Origin: Pseudomonas sp. H1h
GTDB taxonomy: Bacteria; Pseudomonadota; Gammaproteobacteria; Pseudomonadales; Pseudomonadaceae
NCBI RefSeq assembly: GCF_000633255.1
Contig: NZ_AYMJ01000029.1
Span: 122,029-186,028, forward strand
Length of the DNA stretch: 64,000 bases
Reading direction: 5' to 3'
Part shown: positions 48,125 to 57,121 of the stretch, piece by piece
How the letters are laid out: each line of letters opens with the position of its first letter
Position numbering within the stretch: position 1 is the first letter of the stretch
Notes under the pieces: generated by a model
Told to the model about the DNA's origin: nothing
Seen by the model: only the letters and a program-made list of their open reading frames with translations
The model's database searches: none
Made by a program: the position numbers and the translations under genes

Positions 48125-48646
48125 ATGGACGGATTCAACCTGCGTCATCTCGTGTTGGCTGTCGCTTTGAGCAGCGGCATGGGCAGTGCCTTCGCCGCCA
48201 CCTCGAACAATTTTGTCGACAATGCTGCAGCCGGTGGCATCTCGGAGATCGAGACCAGTCGCCTCGCCCTGGAAAAAAGCCAGTCGGCCGACATCAAGGC
48301 ATTTGCCAACATGATGATCAGCGATCACGGCAAGGCCAACGATGAGCTGGCCGGCATTGCCAAGGCCAATGACATCAAGGTCCCGGACACCACCACCCTG
48401 GTCAAGCAGGCCAAGGAAAAGATCCTCGACATGCGCGATGAATCCTTCGATGCGGCCTACGCCAACAACCAGGTCAAGGCCCACGAAGAAACCATCGAAC
48501 TGTTCAAGAAAGAAGCCAACACCGTCACCGACGACCAGGTCAAAGGCGCCACGGAGCTGAAAGCCTTTGCGCAGAAAATGCTCCCGGCGCTGGAAAAACA
48601 CCTGGCCGCTGCCAAAGAGCTGCAGGCCAAACACCCCAGCAAATAA
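48125..48646 (+). CDS. Periplasmic DUF4142 protein
   Basis: 173 residues with a signal peptide ending near AFAAT (about residue 24). The mature protein is a helical bundle with FVDNAAAGGISEIETSRLALEKS and FANMMISDHGKANDELAGIA, the DUF4142 signature. The family is related to ferritin-like folds, has no established activity, and often appears in stress-related contexts. A strong terminator follows, before the stressosome operon. Confidence 0.88.
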   Translation: MDGFNLRHLVLAVALSSGMGSAFAATSNNFVDNAAAGGISEIETSRLALEKSQSADIKAFANMMISDHGKANDELAGIAKANDIKVPDTTTLVKQAKEKILDMRDESFDAAYANNQVKAHEETIELFKKEANTVTDDQVKGATELKAFAQKMLPALEKHLAAAKELQAKHPSK

Positions 48647-48666
48647 ACCTGCCGCCCGCCGCCGCA

Positions 48667-48696
48667 AAGCCGCATCCCTCGGATGCGGCTTTTTTA
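48667..48696 (+). terminator. Intrinsic terminator after DUF4142 gene
   Basis: Stem AAGCCGCATCC / GGATGCGGCTT with a 3-base loop and a following T-run (TTTTT), 20 bases past the stop codon. Confidence 0.92.
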
Positions 48697-48892
48697 TTGC
48701 CAGGCCAAAGCTGCGCCCGCAAAAAAACGCGAACTGCAGCCATGCCGACTAGAGTTATTCGGGCGCTCCTTGCGCCAGATCAAAAATATCCTTTTGGCCA
48801 CGAACAACTATTTCGAACGCCAAAGGTCACTGACTTCACGCCGGTCATTTTTTGCAGAACCGGCCCCTGATTCGTTACGGAGCAACAGGCAC

Positions 48893-49744
48893 ATGGCAGC
48901 ACTGCAGAACAGCACACTCGATGCGATGAAGAACAAACAACCACAACTGCTGAGCGAATGGATCAACGGCCTGGAAGCCATCGGTGCCACCCGCAACCTC
49001 AAAGACCATGACGTGCAGCAGCAGACCGCAGAATTTCTGCAACTGGTGGTCAATGGTCTGGAAAACGACAACAGCACCAACATCAACGCAGCGGGCTGGG
49101 AAACCACTCGCCAGTTCCTCGAAAAACTGTCCCACAGCCGCGCCCTGCTCGGGCAGGATTCGCAACAGACCGCCAGCTTCATTTTTTCCCTCAAGGGCCC
49201 CCTGTTTGCCCTGCTGCAAAATCATTACCGCGAGCAACCGGCACTACTCGCCGAACAGCTCTGGGAAATCTCCGAACTGCTCGACGCCTTCGGCATGCAC
49301 ACCATTCGCACCTTCCAGAAATCCCGTGAAGCGGTAATCAAGCGCCAGCAGGAAGAACTGCTGGAACTCTCCACCCCAGTGGTCAAGCTGTGGGATGGCG
49401 TACTCGCACTGCCGATGATCGGCACCCTCGATTCGCAACGCACCCAAGTGGTCATGGAGTCGCTGCTGCAACGCATCGTCGACACCGGTTCGGAAATCGC
49501 CATTATCGACATCACAGGCGTGCCGACCGTCGACACGTTAGTGGCTCAGCATCTGCTGAAAACCGTCACCGCGATTCGCCTGATGGGTGCGGACTGCATC
49601 ATCAGCGGCGTGCGTCCGCAAATTGCCCAGACCATCGTGCACCTGGGTCTCGACCTGCAAGGCGTGGTGACCAAAGCCAACCTGGCTGATGCACTGAAGC
49701 TCGCCCTCACCCGCCTGGGCATCAGCCTCGGCAAAGCGGTCTGA
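48893..49744 (+). CDS. rsbR: Stressosome scaffold/sensor RsbR
   Basis: 283 residues. An N-terminal globin-like/RsbR sensor domain (about 1-150, AFGMHTIRTFQKSREAVI) joins a C-terminal STAS domain. The linker ELSTPVVKLWDGVLALP marks the domain boundary. Candidate phosphorylation threonines are in ELSTPV (Thr161) and GVPTVDT (Thr215). It would co-assemble with RsbS and release RsbT on stress. The start MAALQNST at 48893 follows a region with ACGGAG; upstream extension lacks family features. It is the first gene of a six-gene overlapping operon. Confidence 0.93.
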   Translation: MAALQNSTLDAMKNKQPQLLSEWINGLEAIGATRNLKDHDVQQQTAEFLQLVVNGLENDNSTNINAAGWETTRQFLEKLSHSRALLGQDSQQTASFIFSLKGPLFALLQNHYREQPALLAEQLWEISELLDAFGMHTIRTFQKSREAVIKRQQEELLELSTPVVKLWDGVLALPMIGTLDSQRTQVVMESLLQRIVDTGSEIAIIDITGVPTVDTLVAQHLLKTVTAIRLMGADCIISGVRPQIAQTIVHLGLDLQGVVTKANLADALKLALTRLGISLGKAV

Positions 49745-49748
49745 GCCG

Positions 49749-50111
49749 ATGGAACGTATCCCGATCCTACAAATGGGCGATTTTCTGCTCGTCACCATCC
49801 AGGTCGACATGCATGACCAATTGGCCCTGACCCTGCAGGACGATCTGTCCGAGCGCATCAGCAAGACATCGGCGCGCGGGGTGTTGATCGACATCTCGGC
49901 GCTGGACATGGTCGATTCGTTCATTGGCCGGATGATCGGCACCATCTCCGGCCTGTCGAAAATCATGGACGCCGAAACCATGCTGGTGGGCATGCAACCG
50001 GCGGTGGCGATCACCCTGGTCGAGCTTGGCCTGACGTTGCCGGGCGTCAGTACCGCGCTGAACGTCGAGCGCGGGATGAAACTGCTGCAGGAACGAGTAC
50101 GCCAACAATGA
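49749..50111 (+). CDS. rsbS: Stressosome STAS protein RsbS
   Basis: 120-residue single STAS domain, MERIPILQMGDFLLVTIQVD. The phosphorylation site corresponds to Ser57 in LDMVDSFIG, equivalent to the Bacillus RsbS serine. It binds RsbT in the unstressed complex. It starts 4 bases after rsbR and overlaps rsbT in an ATGA. Confidence 0.94.
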   Translation: MERIPILQMGDFLLVTIQVDMHDQLALTLQDDLSERISKTSARGVLIDISALDMVDSFIGRMIGTISGLSKIMDAETMLVGMQPAVAITLVELGLTLPGVSTALNVERGMKLLQERVRQQ

Positions 50112-50512
50112 CCGTGCGCAGTAGCGGTACTCAACCGATCAACATCGAGCAGGACGTGGTGCTCGCCCGGCAGACGGCGCGCAAACTGGCCACCGAATGC
50201 GGCATGCGCCTGATCGACCTGACCAAACTGGTGACCGCCGTCAGCGAGCTGGCGCGCAACACCATGGTCTATGGCGGTGGCGGCGACATGGACTGGCAGA
50301 TCCTCGACGAGAACAGCAAGACCGGCCTGCGCCTGACCTTCCGCGACGAAGGCCCGGGCATCGCCGACCTCAAACTGGCGATGACCGACGGCTGGACCTC
50401 CGGCAGCGGCCTGGGGCTGGGGCTGACCGGCGCCAAGCGACTGGTCGATGAGTTTGAACTGGACACCGAGCCCGGCAAGGGCACTCGTATAACGATTACC
50501 CGATGGACATGA
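50108..50512 (+). CDS. rsbT: Stressosome switch kinase RsbT
   Basis: 134 residues of the GHKL anti-sigma-kinase type. The N box ELARNTMVYGGGG, G1 box DEGPGI and the lid GSGLGLGL are intact. It phosphorylates RsbS and RsbR when signalled and then activates the downstream output. Overlaps rsbS by 4 and the phosphatase gene by 10 bases. Confidence 0.94.
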   Translation: MTVRSSGTQPINIEQDVVLARQTARKLATECGMRLIDLTKLVTAVSELARNTMVYGGGGDMDWQILDENSKTGLRLTFRDEGPGIADLKLAMTDGWTSGSGLGLGLTGAKRLVDEFELDTEPGKGTRITITRWT

Positions 50513-51519
50513 ATATCAGCGGGTCGCTGACCCAGGTCTTGCTGATCGAAGACAGCAGCCAGATCGGCCACGCACGGCGTACTGCGCAACGGCTTGCCGA
50601 GCAACAGGGTTTCGATGAGACCGATGCCGGACGCGTGGCACTGGTCGCCACCGAGTTGGCGAGCAACGTACTCAAGCACGCCAGTCGCGGCGAATTTCAC
50701 CTGCGGCTGTTGCCACGGGCCAACGGGTCTGGCATCGAGATGCTCGCGGTCGATCGTGCTCAGGGTTTCGACCTGGACGCCTGCCTCACCGATGGTTTTT
50801 CCACCGGCGGTACCCAAGGCATCGGTCTTGGCGCCGTGGCACGCCAGACAGAAGTGTTCGACGTGCACGCCGATGCCCGTGGCGCGGTGCTGCTGGCGCG
50901 TTTGTACCCACGTGGCGACCGGCAGCCCGACTTGCGTTACGGCGTCAGCCAGCACTCGTTGCACAACGATCCGGCCTGCGGTGACACCTGGCATCTGGCG
51001 TACAACGGCGCCAACGTCAGTGCACTGCTGATCGACGGTCTCGGCCACGGCGAGGATGCCGAACGCGCGGCCAGGGCGGGCGAACGGGCCTTCGCCCGAA
51101 CCCCGTTCGCCAGTCCGGTGCTGCTGATGGAGGATATGCACCGCGACATGATCGGCACCCGCGGCGGCGCGGCAGCCTTTGCGCAGTTCAATGCTGCTCG
51201 CGACGGCCTGACCTTTACCGGCGTCGGCAACATCGGCGCCAGCCTGATCGCCCCCGACAAATCGCGGGGCCTGGCCTCGCACCCGGGCATCGTCGGCGGC
51301 CAATACCGAAAAGCCCAGCCCTTTGACTATGCTCACGTGAACGGACATCTATTGATCATGTACAGCGACGGCTTGCAGTCCCGTTGGAATCTTCAAGACT
51401 ACCCCGGTCTGGTGCACCGCCATCCCGCCGTGATAGCCAGCGTCCTGCACCGCGACTTCTGTCGCGGGCGCGACGATGTAACGGTGCTGGTCGTTGCCCT
51501 GGAGGCCGTCCATGGCTGA
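50503..51519 (+). CDS. ATPase-domain/SpoIIE-type phosphatase (RsbX-like)
   Basis: 338 residues with two parts. The N-terminal GHKL-like domain (about 20-125, VALVATELASNVLKHA) lacks a canonical G1 (VDRAQGF). The C-terminal PP2C/SpoIIE domain (about 150-335) carries metal aspartates in LLIDGLGHGEDAE and RDDVTVLVV. Position after rsbT suggests the RsbX role of resetting the stressosome. The N-terminal ATPase-like half is an addition relative to Bacillus RsbX. Confidence 0.85.
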   Translation: MDMNISGSLTQVLLIEDSSQIGHARRTAQRLAEQQGFDETDAGRVALVATELASNVLKHASRGEFHLRLLPRANGSGIEMLAVDRAQGFDLDACLTDGFSTGGTQGIGLGAVARQTEVFDVHADARGAVLLARLYPRGDRQPDLRYGVSQHSLHNDPACGDTWHLAYNGANVSALLIDGLGHGEDAERAARAGERAFARTPFASPVLLMEDMHRDMIGTRGGAAAFAQFNAARDGLTFTGVGNIGASLIAPDKSRGLASHPGIVGGQYRKAQPFDYAHVNGHLLIMYSDGLQSRWNLQDYPGLVHRHPAVIASVLHRDFCRGRDDVTVLVVALEAVHG

Positions 51520-52387
51520 GTCGCCAACAATCAATCCCGCCGAGCAGGCCGCACTGATCGCCCAGTTGCAGAGCGAGACTGCAGCCCTGCGCGAGGAGCT
51601 CGACGAGACCAACCAGGGTGTGCTTGCGCTCTACGCCGAACTCGACACCCAGGCGGAAGAGCTGAGGCAGGCGTCGGACCTGAAAAGCCGCTTTCTGTCG
51701 TACATGAGCCACGAATTCCGCACCCCGCTGGGTTCGATCCTGAGCATCAACAGCCTGCTGGCCGATGAGCTCGACGGCCCGCTGAGTCCCGAGCAACACA
51801 AACAGGTGGCGTTCGTCAGCAACGCCGCCCGCGAACTCAGCGACATGGTCGATGATTTGCTCGACCTGGCGAAAATCGAAGCCGGGCGGATCACCATCTC
51901 CCCAGCGTGGTTCGACATGTTCGACCTGTTTTCCGCGCTGCGCGGCATGTTCCGGCCAATCGTCGATGCGTCGGCGGTGGACTTGATCTTCGAAGAGCCG
52001 GTCGGCCTGCCGCGCCTGTACACCGACGACAAGAAACTCGCGCAGATCCTGCGCAACTTCATTTCCAACTCGCTGAAGTTCACAACACGAGGCGAAGTGC
52101 GAATCTCGGCGCGCTTGGAGGGGCTGGATCGCGTGCGCTTCGCCGTCAGCGACACCGGAATCGGTATCGCGCCAGAGCTACATGGCGCATTGTTCGAGGA
52201 CTTCTCCCAGGTTGACTCGCCGTTGCAGAAACGCCTGCGCGGCACCGGTCTCGGCCTGTCGCTGTGCAAGCGCTTTGCTGCGCTGCTCGGTGGCGAAGTC
52301 GGGATGGACAGTACACCCGGGGTCGGCTCGACCTTTTTCGTGATCATTCCACTGGCGCTCGCCCTGGAGAACGTCGATGAAACGTGA
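51512..52387 (+). CDS. Stressosome-linked sensor histidine kinase
   Basis: 291 residues. An N-terminal coiled coil (LIAQLQSETAALREELDETN) leads to the HisKA box with the phospho-accepting histidine (SYMSHEFRTPLGS, about residue 72) and a HATPase domain (N box NFISNSLKFT, G1 DTGIGI, G2 GTGLGLSL). No membrane helix or sensory domain is present, so it is cytoplasmic and may take its signal from RsbT or the phosphatase. The ATG 51512 overlaps the previous gene by 8 bases. Confidence 0.9.
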   Translation: MAESPTINPAEQAALIAQLQSETAALREELDETNQGVLALYAELDTQAEELRQASDLKSRFLSYMSHEFRTPLGSILSINSLLADELDGPLSPEQHKQVAFVSNAARELSDMVDDLLDLAKIEAGRITISPAWFDMFDLFSALRGMFRPIVDASAVDLIFEEPVGLPRLYTDDKKLAQILRNFISNSLKFTTRGEVRISARLEGLDRVRFAVSDTGIGIAPELHGALFEDFSQVDSPLQKRLRGTGLGLSLCKRFAALLGGEVGMDSTPGVGSTFFVIIPLALALENVDET

Positions 52388-54320
52388 CATCCGTCTGTTG
52401 ATCGTCGACGACAACGTTGCCACCCGCTACGCCTTGCGCCGGCGCTTGGAGCGCCATGGCTACGAAGTGCTGGAGGCCGGCACCGGCAGCGAGGGCCTGG
52501 CGCTGATCGAGAGCGAACTGCTTGATGCGCTGATTCTCGACGTCAATCTGCCGGACATGAGCGGTTTCGACATCGTGCGCATTCTGCGCGCCGACGTACG
52601 CACCGCGTTGTTGCCGGTGATTCACGTGTCTGCCGCCTCGATCCAGACCGGGGACATCATCACGGGTCTCGACGCCGGTGCCGACGCCTACCTGATACAC
52701 CCGGTGGACGCGGACGTACTGCTGGCGACGCTGCGCACCCTGCTGCGCGTGCGCGACACGGAAAATGCGCTGCGTGAGAGCGAGGCACGTTTCCGCGAGA
52801 TTTTCGTCAACGTCTCGGCGCCGATCGCAGTGCTGGATGCCAACCTCAAAGTGCATGAGTGCAACCACGCCTTCGCGCAGCTGATCCAGGACAACCGGAC
52901 CCCGGAAACCCTCAGCGAATGCTTTGACGACAACCAGGGCGCGATCCTCAACGAGCTGCGCTTGCGTCTGGTCGATGGCGAGCGCTGGAAAGGCACGCTG
53001 AACATGCGCGTGCAGGGTGAGATCCGCGAAACCGAGTGGCAGATTTCACCGTATCGCACGCCGCAGTCAAGCCTGGTGTTCGTCGAAGACGTCACCGAAC
53101 ACCGCCACCGCGAGCGCTCGCACCTGGCCCGGCTGGACGACACCACCACGCAACTGGCCAAGGAAGTCGCCGAACGCGTGCGCGCCGAATCGCAGCTGCT
53201 GCAAGTGCAGAAGATGGACGCGCTGGGCAAGCTCACCGGCGGCATTGCCCACGACTTCAACAACCTGCTGACCGGCATCATCACCAGTCTCGAACTGATT
53301 CAGAAACGCATGGCCGATGCGCGGCCGGACAAGGTGCAGTTCTACGCCGAAGCGGCGTTGAATTCAGCCATGAGTGCGGCCGCCCTCACCCATCGCCTGC
53401 TGGCCTTCGCCCGTCAGCAGCCGTTGGATACGCGGCCGGTGGACATCAACGAACATGTGCGCTCGCTGGAAGAATTACTGGTACGCACCATCGGTGAGCG
53501 CATTACCCTCAAACTCGAACTGACCAACAAGCCGGCGATTGCGTTGGTCGACCCGGTGCAACTGGAAAGCGCGGTACTGAACCTGGTGATCAATGCCCGG
53601 GACGCATTGCCCAAGGGCGGCAATATCTGGGTCAACACCTACGCGGCGTACTCCCATGGCGATCCGAACCTGGCTGACGGTGCGTATGTCGCACTGTCGG
53701 TACGCGACGACGGCACCGGCATCGAGCACAACGTGATCGACAAGGTGTTCGATCCGTTCTTCACCACCAAACCCTTGGGCCAAGGGACCGGGCTGGGGTT
53801 GTCGACGATCTACGGCTTCGCTCGTCAGTCCGGTGGCGATGCACATATCCGCAGCGTCGCACGGCGCGGTACGGAAGTGACCATCATGCTGCCGGCCAGC
53901 AGCGATCCGACGGGGGTTGATGTCGCACCGCCGGTTGTTGACCCGCAAGGCGCCGGTGAGCATGTGCTGATTGTCGAGGACATGCCGTCGGTGCGCATGT
54001 TTGTCACCGAGGTGCTGGAGGACGCGGGTTATCGTTGCACCCAGGCGGCGGATATCGAAACTGCGCTGGAACGTTTGCAGAATGATCCGACGATCAACCT
54101 GCTGCTGACCGATGTCGGCCTGCCACGCATGAGTGGGCGCGAGCTGGCAGACGTGGCGCGGGGCTGGCGTGATGGTTTGCCGATTCTGTTCATGACCGGT
54201 TACGCCGAGACCGCGATCAATCGCCAGGTGTTTCTGGGCAGCGGCATGGAAATGCTGGTCAAGCCATTCCAGATCAGCGAACTGCTGGACAAGGTCCGGC
54301 GCACGCTTGATGGCACCTGA
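52377..54320 (+). CDS. Hybrid histidine kinase REC-PAS-kinase-REC
   Basis: 647 residues: an N-terminal receiver (phospho-acceptor Asp in LILDVNLPDMSG, about residue 54), a PAS domain (REIFVNVSAPIAVLDANLK), a HisKA-type dimerisation box with GGIAHDFNNLLTG, a HATPase domain (DDGTGI, GTGLGLSTIYGF) and a C-terminal receiver (LLTDVGLPRMSG). It overlaps the preceding kinase by 11 bases and closes the stressosome operon. The N-terminal receiver is a plausible target of the preceding kinase. Confidence 0.92.
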   Translation: MKRDIRLLIVDDNVATRYALRRRLERHGYEVLEAGTGSEGLALIESELLDALILDVNLPDMSGFDIVRILRADVRTALLPVIHVSAASIQTGDIITGLDAGADAYLIHPVDADVLLATLRTLLRVRDTENALRESEARFREIFVNVSAPIAVLDANLKVHECNHAFAQLIQDNRTPETLSECFDDNQGAILNELRLRLVDGERWKGTLNMRVQGEIRETEWQISPYRTPQSSLVFVEDVTEHRHRERSHLARLDDTTTQLAKEVAERVRAESQLLQVQKMDALGKLTGGIAHDFNNLLTGIITSLELIQKRMADARPDKVQFYAEAALNSAMSAAALTHRLLAFARQQPLDTRPVDINEHVRSLEELLVRTIGERITLKLELTNKPAIALVDPVQLESAVLNLVINARDALPKGGNIWVNTYAAYSHGDPNLADGAYVALSVRDDGTGIEHNVIDKVFDPFFTTKPLGQGTGLGLSTIYGFARQSGGDAHIRSVARRGTEVTIMLPASSDPTGVDVAPPVVDPQGAGEHVLIVEDMPSVRMFVTEVLEDAGYRCTQAADIETALERLQNDPTINLLLTDVGLPRMSGRELADVARGWRDGLPILFMTGYAETAINRQVFLGSGMEMLVKPFQISELLDKVRRTLDGT

Positions 54321-54327
54321 CAACCGT

Positions 54328-54412
54328 CATCGCCATCGCCAGCAGGCTGGCTCCCACAGGAAGACTCACACCCCCTGTAGGAGCGAGCCTGCTCGCGAAG
54401 GGGCCGGCGCGG
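54328..54412. repeat. REP-like copies between two convergent genes
   Basis: One arm reads CATCGCCAGCAGGCTGGCTC and another TAGGAGCGAGCCTGCTCGCG, both diverged REP versions, in the gap between the hybrid kinase and uvrA-like genes. Confidence 0.75.
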
Positions 54413-54420
54413 TAACGCGG

Positions 54421-57054
54421 TTATTGGCTCAAGGCCCGCGCCAGAAACGGCGCAGTCCGGCTCTTCTTGCTCGCCGCGACTTTCTGCGGCGTGCCGGCCG
54501 CGACAATCCTGCCGCCCTGATCCCCGGCCCCCGGGCCAATGTCGATCACCCAGTCGCTCTTCGCCACCACGCGCATTTCATGCTCGACCACGATCACCGT
54601 GTGGCCCGCCGTGACCAGATTATCCAGTTGCTCCAACAGCCGGTCGACGTCTCGCGGGTGCAACCCGGTGGTCGGTTCGTCCAGCACGTACAGGGTCGCG
54701 CCGCGTTGATTACGTTGCAGCTCGGTGGCCAGTTTGATTCGCTGCGCCTCGCCACCGGACAGCTCGGTGGCGGGTTGCCCGAGCCTTAAATAACCCAGGC
54801 CGATGTCATGCAGCACCTCCAGCGAACGGCGAATCCCCGGCTGTTCGGCGAACACCTCAACCGCCTCATCCACCGTCAATTGCAACACCTGCGCAATGCT
54901 CAAGCCTTGCCACAAAATCGCCAAAGTCTGCGGGTTGTATCGCGCGCCATGGCAAGTCGGGCACGGCGCGTACACGCTGGGCATGAACAGCAATTCAACA
55001 CTGACAAATCCCTCGCCTTCGCAGGTCGGACAACGGCCCTTGGCGACGTTGAAGGAAAACTGCCCGGCGTCGTACCCAGCCGCCCGCGCCTGAGGGGTGG
55101 CGGCGAACAGTTTGCGCACGTTGTCAAACAGCCCGGTATAGGTCGCCAGGTTCGAACGCGGCGTGCGGCCAATCGGTTTCTGATCGACCTGCACCAGCCG
55201 CTTGATCGACTCCAGCCCCGCCGTCACCTGGCCGCTGCTGACCTGCGGCGCGTCATCTTCAAGGCTGAGTTCTTCTGGCTCCGGTTCAACCACTGGACGC
55301 CCCAACTGCGCGCCCACCAGCTCCAGCAGCGCCTGACTGACCAGGCTCGACTTGCCGGAGCCGGAAACACCAGTCACCGAGGTGAAGCAGCCCAAGGGAA
55401 ATTCGGCGCTGAGGTGGTTCAGGTTGTTGCGAGTGATGCCCTCGAGTTTCAGCCAGCCGTGCGCCTTGCGCGCGGTGCGCGAAGTGCCTTGGGTTTCGGC
55501 AAACAGATAAGCGCGGGTCTGCGATTCATCGATCTCGGCCAGCCCCGCCGGCGGACCGCTGTACAACACCCGACCGCCCTTCTCGCCCGCCGCCGGCCCG
55601 ACATCGATCAGCCAGTCGGCACGGCGCATGGTCTCCAGATCATGCTCGACCACAAACAGCGTATTGCCGTCAGCCTTCAACCGCTGCAAAGCCTCGAACA
55701 GCGCCTCGCCATCCGCCGGATGCAGGCCGGCGGACGGTTCGTCGAGCACGTAGATCACGCCGAACAGTTGCGAGCCCAGTTGCGTCGCCAGACGCAATCG
55801 CTGCAGCTCGCCGGAAGACAGCGTCGGGGTGCTGCGCTCCAGTGCCAGATAACCGAGGCCCAGGTCGGTCAGGGTGCTGACCCGTTCCAGCAGATCCTCG
55901 GCAATGCGCTGCGCTGCCAGACGCTTTTCCAGCGACAGGTTCGGCGTATGGCGCACATCCGGCGCGCTGGCGTGGCCGCTGGCACCGTGGGCCACCCGTT
56001 GCTGACGGGCCTCGCGGGTTTGCGCATGGCTCAGGGTTTCGCCAGTTTCTTCGGCGTGTTCCAGATACGTGGCCGCGGCCACGGGCTTCAATACTTCGGC
56101 CACTTGCAGCAACGGCATCTGCGACAGCTCTCCGATGTCGTAACCGGCGAACGTCACCGATAACGCCTCGCGCTTGAGGCGCTTGCCGTCACACAACGGG
56201 CACGGGCTGCCAAGCATGAACTGCGAAACACGCTTCTTCATCAAGGCGCTTTGCGAATGGGTGAACGTGTGCAGGATGTAGCGTCGAGCCCCCGTGAAAG
56301 TGCCTTGGTAACTCGGTTCCAGTTTGCGCTTGAGGGCGACCCGGGTTTCTTCCGGTGTCAACCCGGCATACACCGGCACGGTCGGGGTTTCTTCGGTGAA
56401 CAGGATCCAGTCGCGCTGTTTTTTCGGCAGCTTCTTCCAGGGAATATCGACGTCGATGCCCATGGTTACCAGAATATCGCGCAGGTTCTGCCCCTGCCAC
56501 GCCAGTGGCCAGGACGCCACGGCGCGCTGGCGAATGGTCAGATTCGGATCGGGCACCATCAGCGCCTCGGTCACCTCATAGACCCGTCCCAGGCCGTGGC
56601 ACTCAGGGCAGGCGCCTTGCGGCGTGTTCGGCGAGAAGTCCTCGGCGTACAGCATCGCCTGCCCCGGCGGATAACTGCCGGCGCGCGAATAAAGCATGCG
56701 GATCAGGCTCGACAATGTGGTCACGCTGCCCACCGAAGAACGCGTGCTCGGCGTGCCACGCTGCTGTTGCAGGGCCACGGCGGGCGGCAGACCTTCGATG
56801 GAGTCGACATCCGGCACGCCAACCTGATCGATCAGCCGCCGCGCATACGGCGCCACGGATTCGAAGTAACGTCGTTGAGCCTCGGCGTACAAGGTCGAGA
56901 ACGCCAGCGACGACTTGCCCGAACCGGACACCCCGGTGAACACCACCAGCGCATCGCGAGGAATGTCGACGTCGACGTTCTTCAGATTGTGTTCGCGGGC
57001 GCCACGCACCCGAACCATGCCGGCGGGTGCTCTGGAGGTGCGTTTGGCAGTCAT
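54421..57054 (-). CDS. UvrA paralogue (excinuclease ATPase, UvrA2 type)
   Basis: 877 residues with two ABC ATPase modules: Walker A GVSGSGKSS at about residues 41-49 and again near 565, signatures LSSGELQRLRLA and LSGGEAQRIKLA, and zinc-binding CPECHG, CPLCDG, CPTCEG and CPTCHG motifs. Shorter than the main UvrA (about 940), fitting the UvrA2/DrrC-like group involved in damage tolerance or drug self-resistance. The start MTAKRTSRAPAGM is preceded by a short gap after the upstream hybrid kinase gene. Confidence 0.88.
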   Translation of the reverse strand: MTAKRTSRAPAGMVRVRGAREHNLKNVDVDIPRDALVVFTGVSGSGKSSLAFSTLYAEAQRRYFESVAPYARRLIDQVGVPDVDSIEGLPPAVALQQQRGTPSTRSSVGSVTTLSSLIRMLYSRAGSYPPGQAMLYAEDFSPNTPQGACPECHGLGRVYEVTEALMVPDPNLTIRQRAVASWPLAWQGQNLRDILVTMGIDVDIPWKKLPKKQRDWILFTEETPTVPVYAGLTPEETRVALKRKLEPSYQGTFTGARRYILHTFTHSQSALMKKRVSQFMLGSPCPLCDGKRLKREALSVTFAGYDIGELSQMPLLQVAEVLKPVAAATYLEHAEETGETLSHAQTREARQQRVAHGASGHASAPDVRHTPNLSLEKRLAAQRIAEDLLERVSTLTDLGLGYLALERSTPTLSSGELQRLRLATQLGSQLFGVIYVLDEPSAGLHPADGEALFEALQRLKADGNTLFVVEHDLETMRRADWLIDVGPAAGEKGGRVLYSGPPAGLAEIDESQTRAYLFAETQGTSRTARKAHGWLKLEGITRNNLNHLSAEFPLGCFTSVTGVSGSGKSSLVSQALLELVGAQLGRPVVEPEPEELSLEDDAPQVSSGQVTAGLESIKRLVQVDQKPIGRTPRSNLATYTGLFDNVRKLFAATPQARAAGYDAGQFSFNVAKGRCPTCEGEGFVSVELLFMPSVYAPCPTCHGARYNPQTLAILWQGLSIAQVLQLTVDEAVEVFAEQPGIRRSLEVLHDIGLGYLRLGQPATELSGGEAQRIKLATELQRNQRGATLYVLDEPTTGLHPRDVDRLLEQLDNLVTAGHTVIVVEHEMRVVAKSDWVIDIGPGAGDQGGRIVAAGTPQKVAASKKSRTAPFLARALSQ

Positions 57055-57121
57055 TGGCGGGCCTTGTCAGAAATTGGAGACACCACCTCGGTCATCCTGA
57101 AGACCTCAGTGGCGAAAGTGA

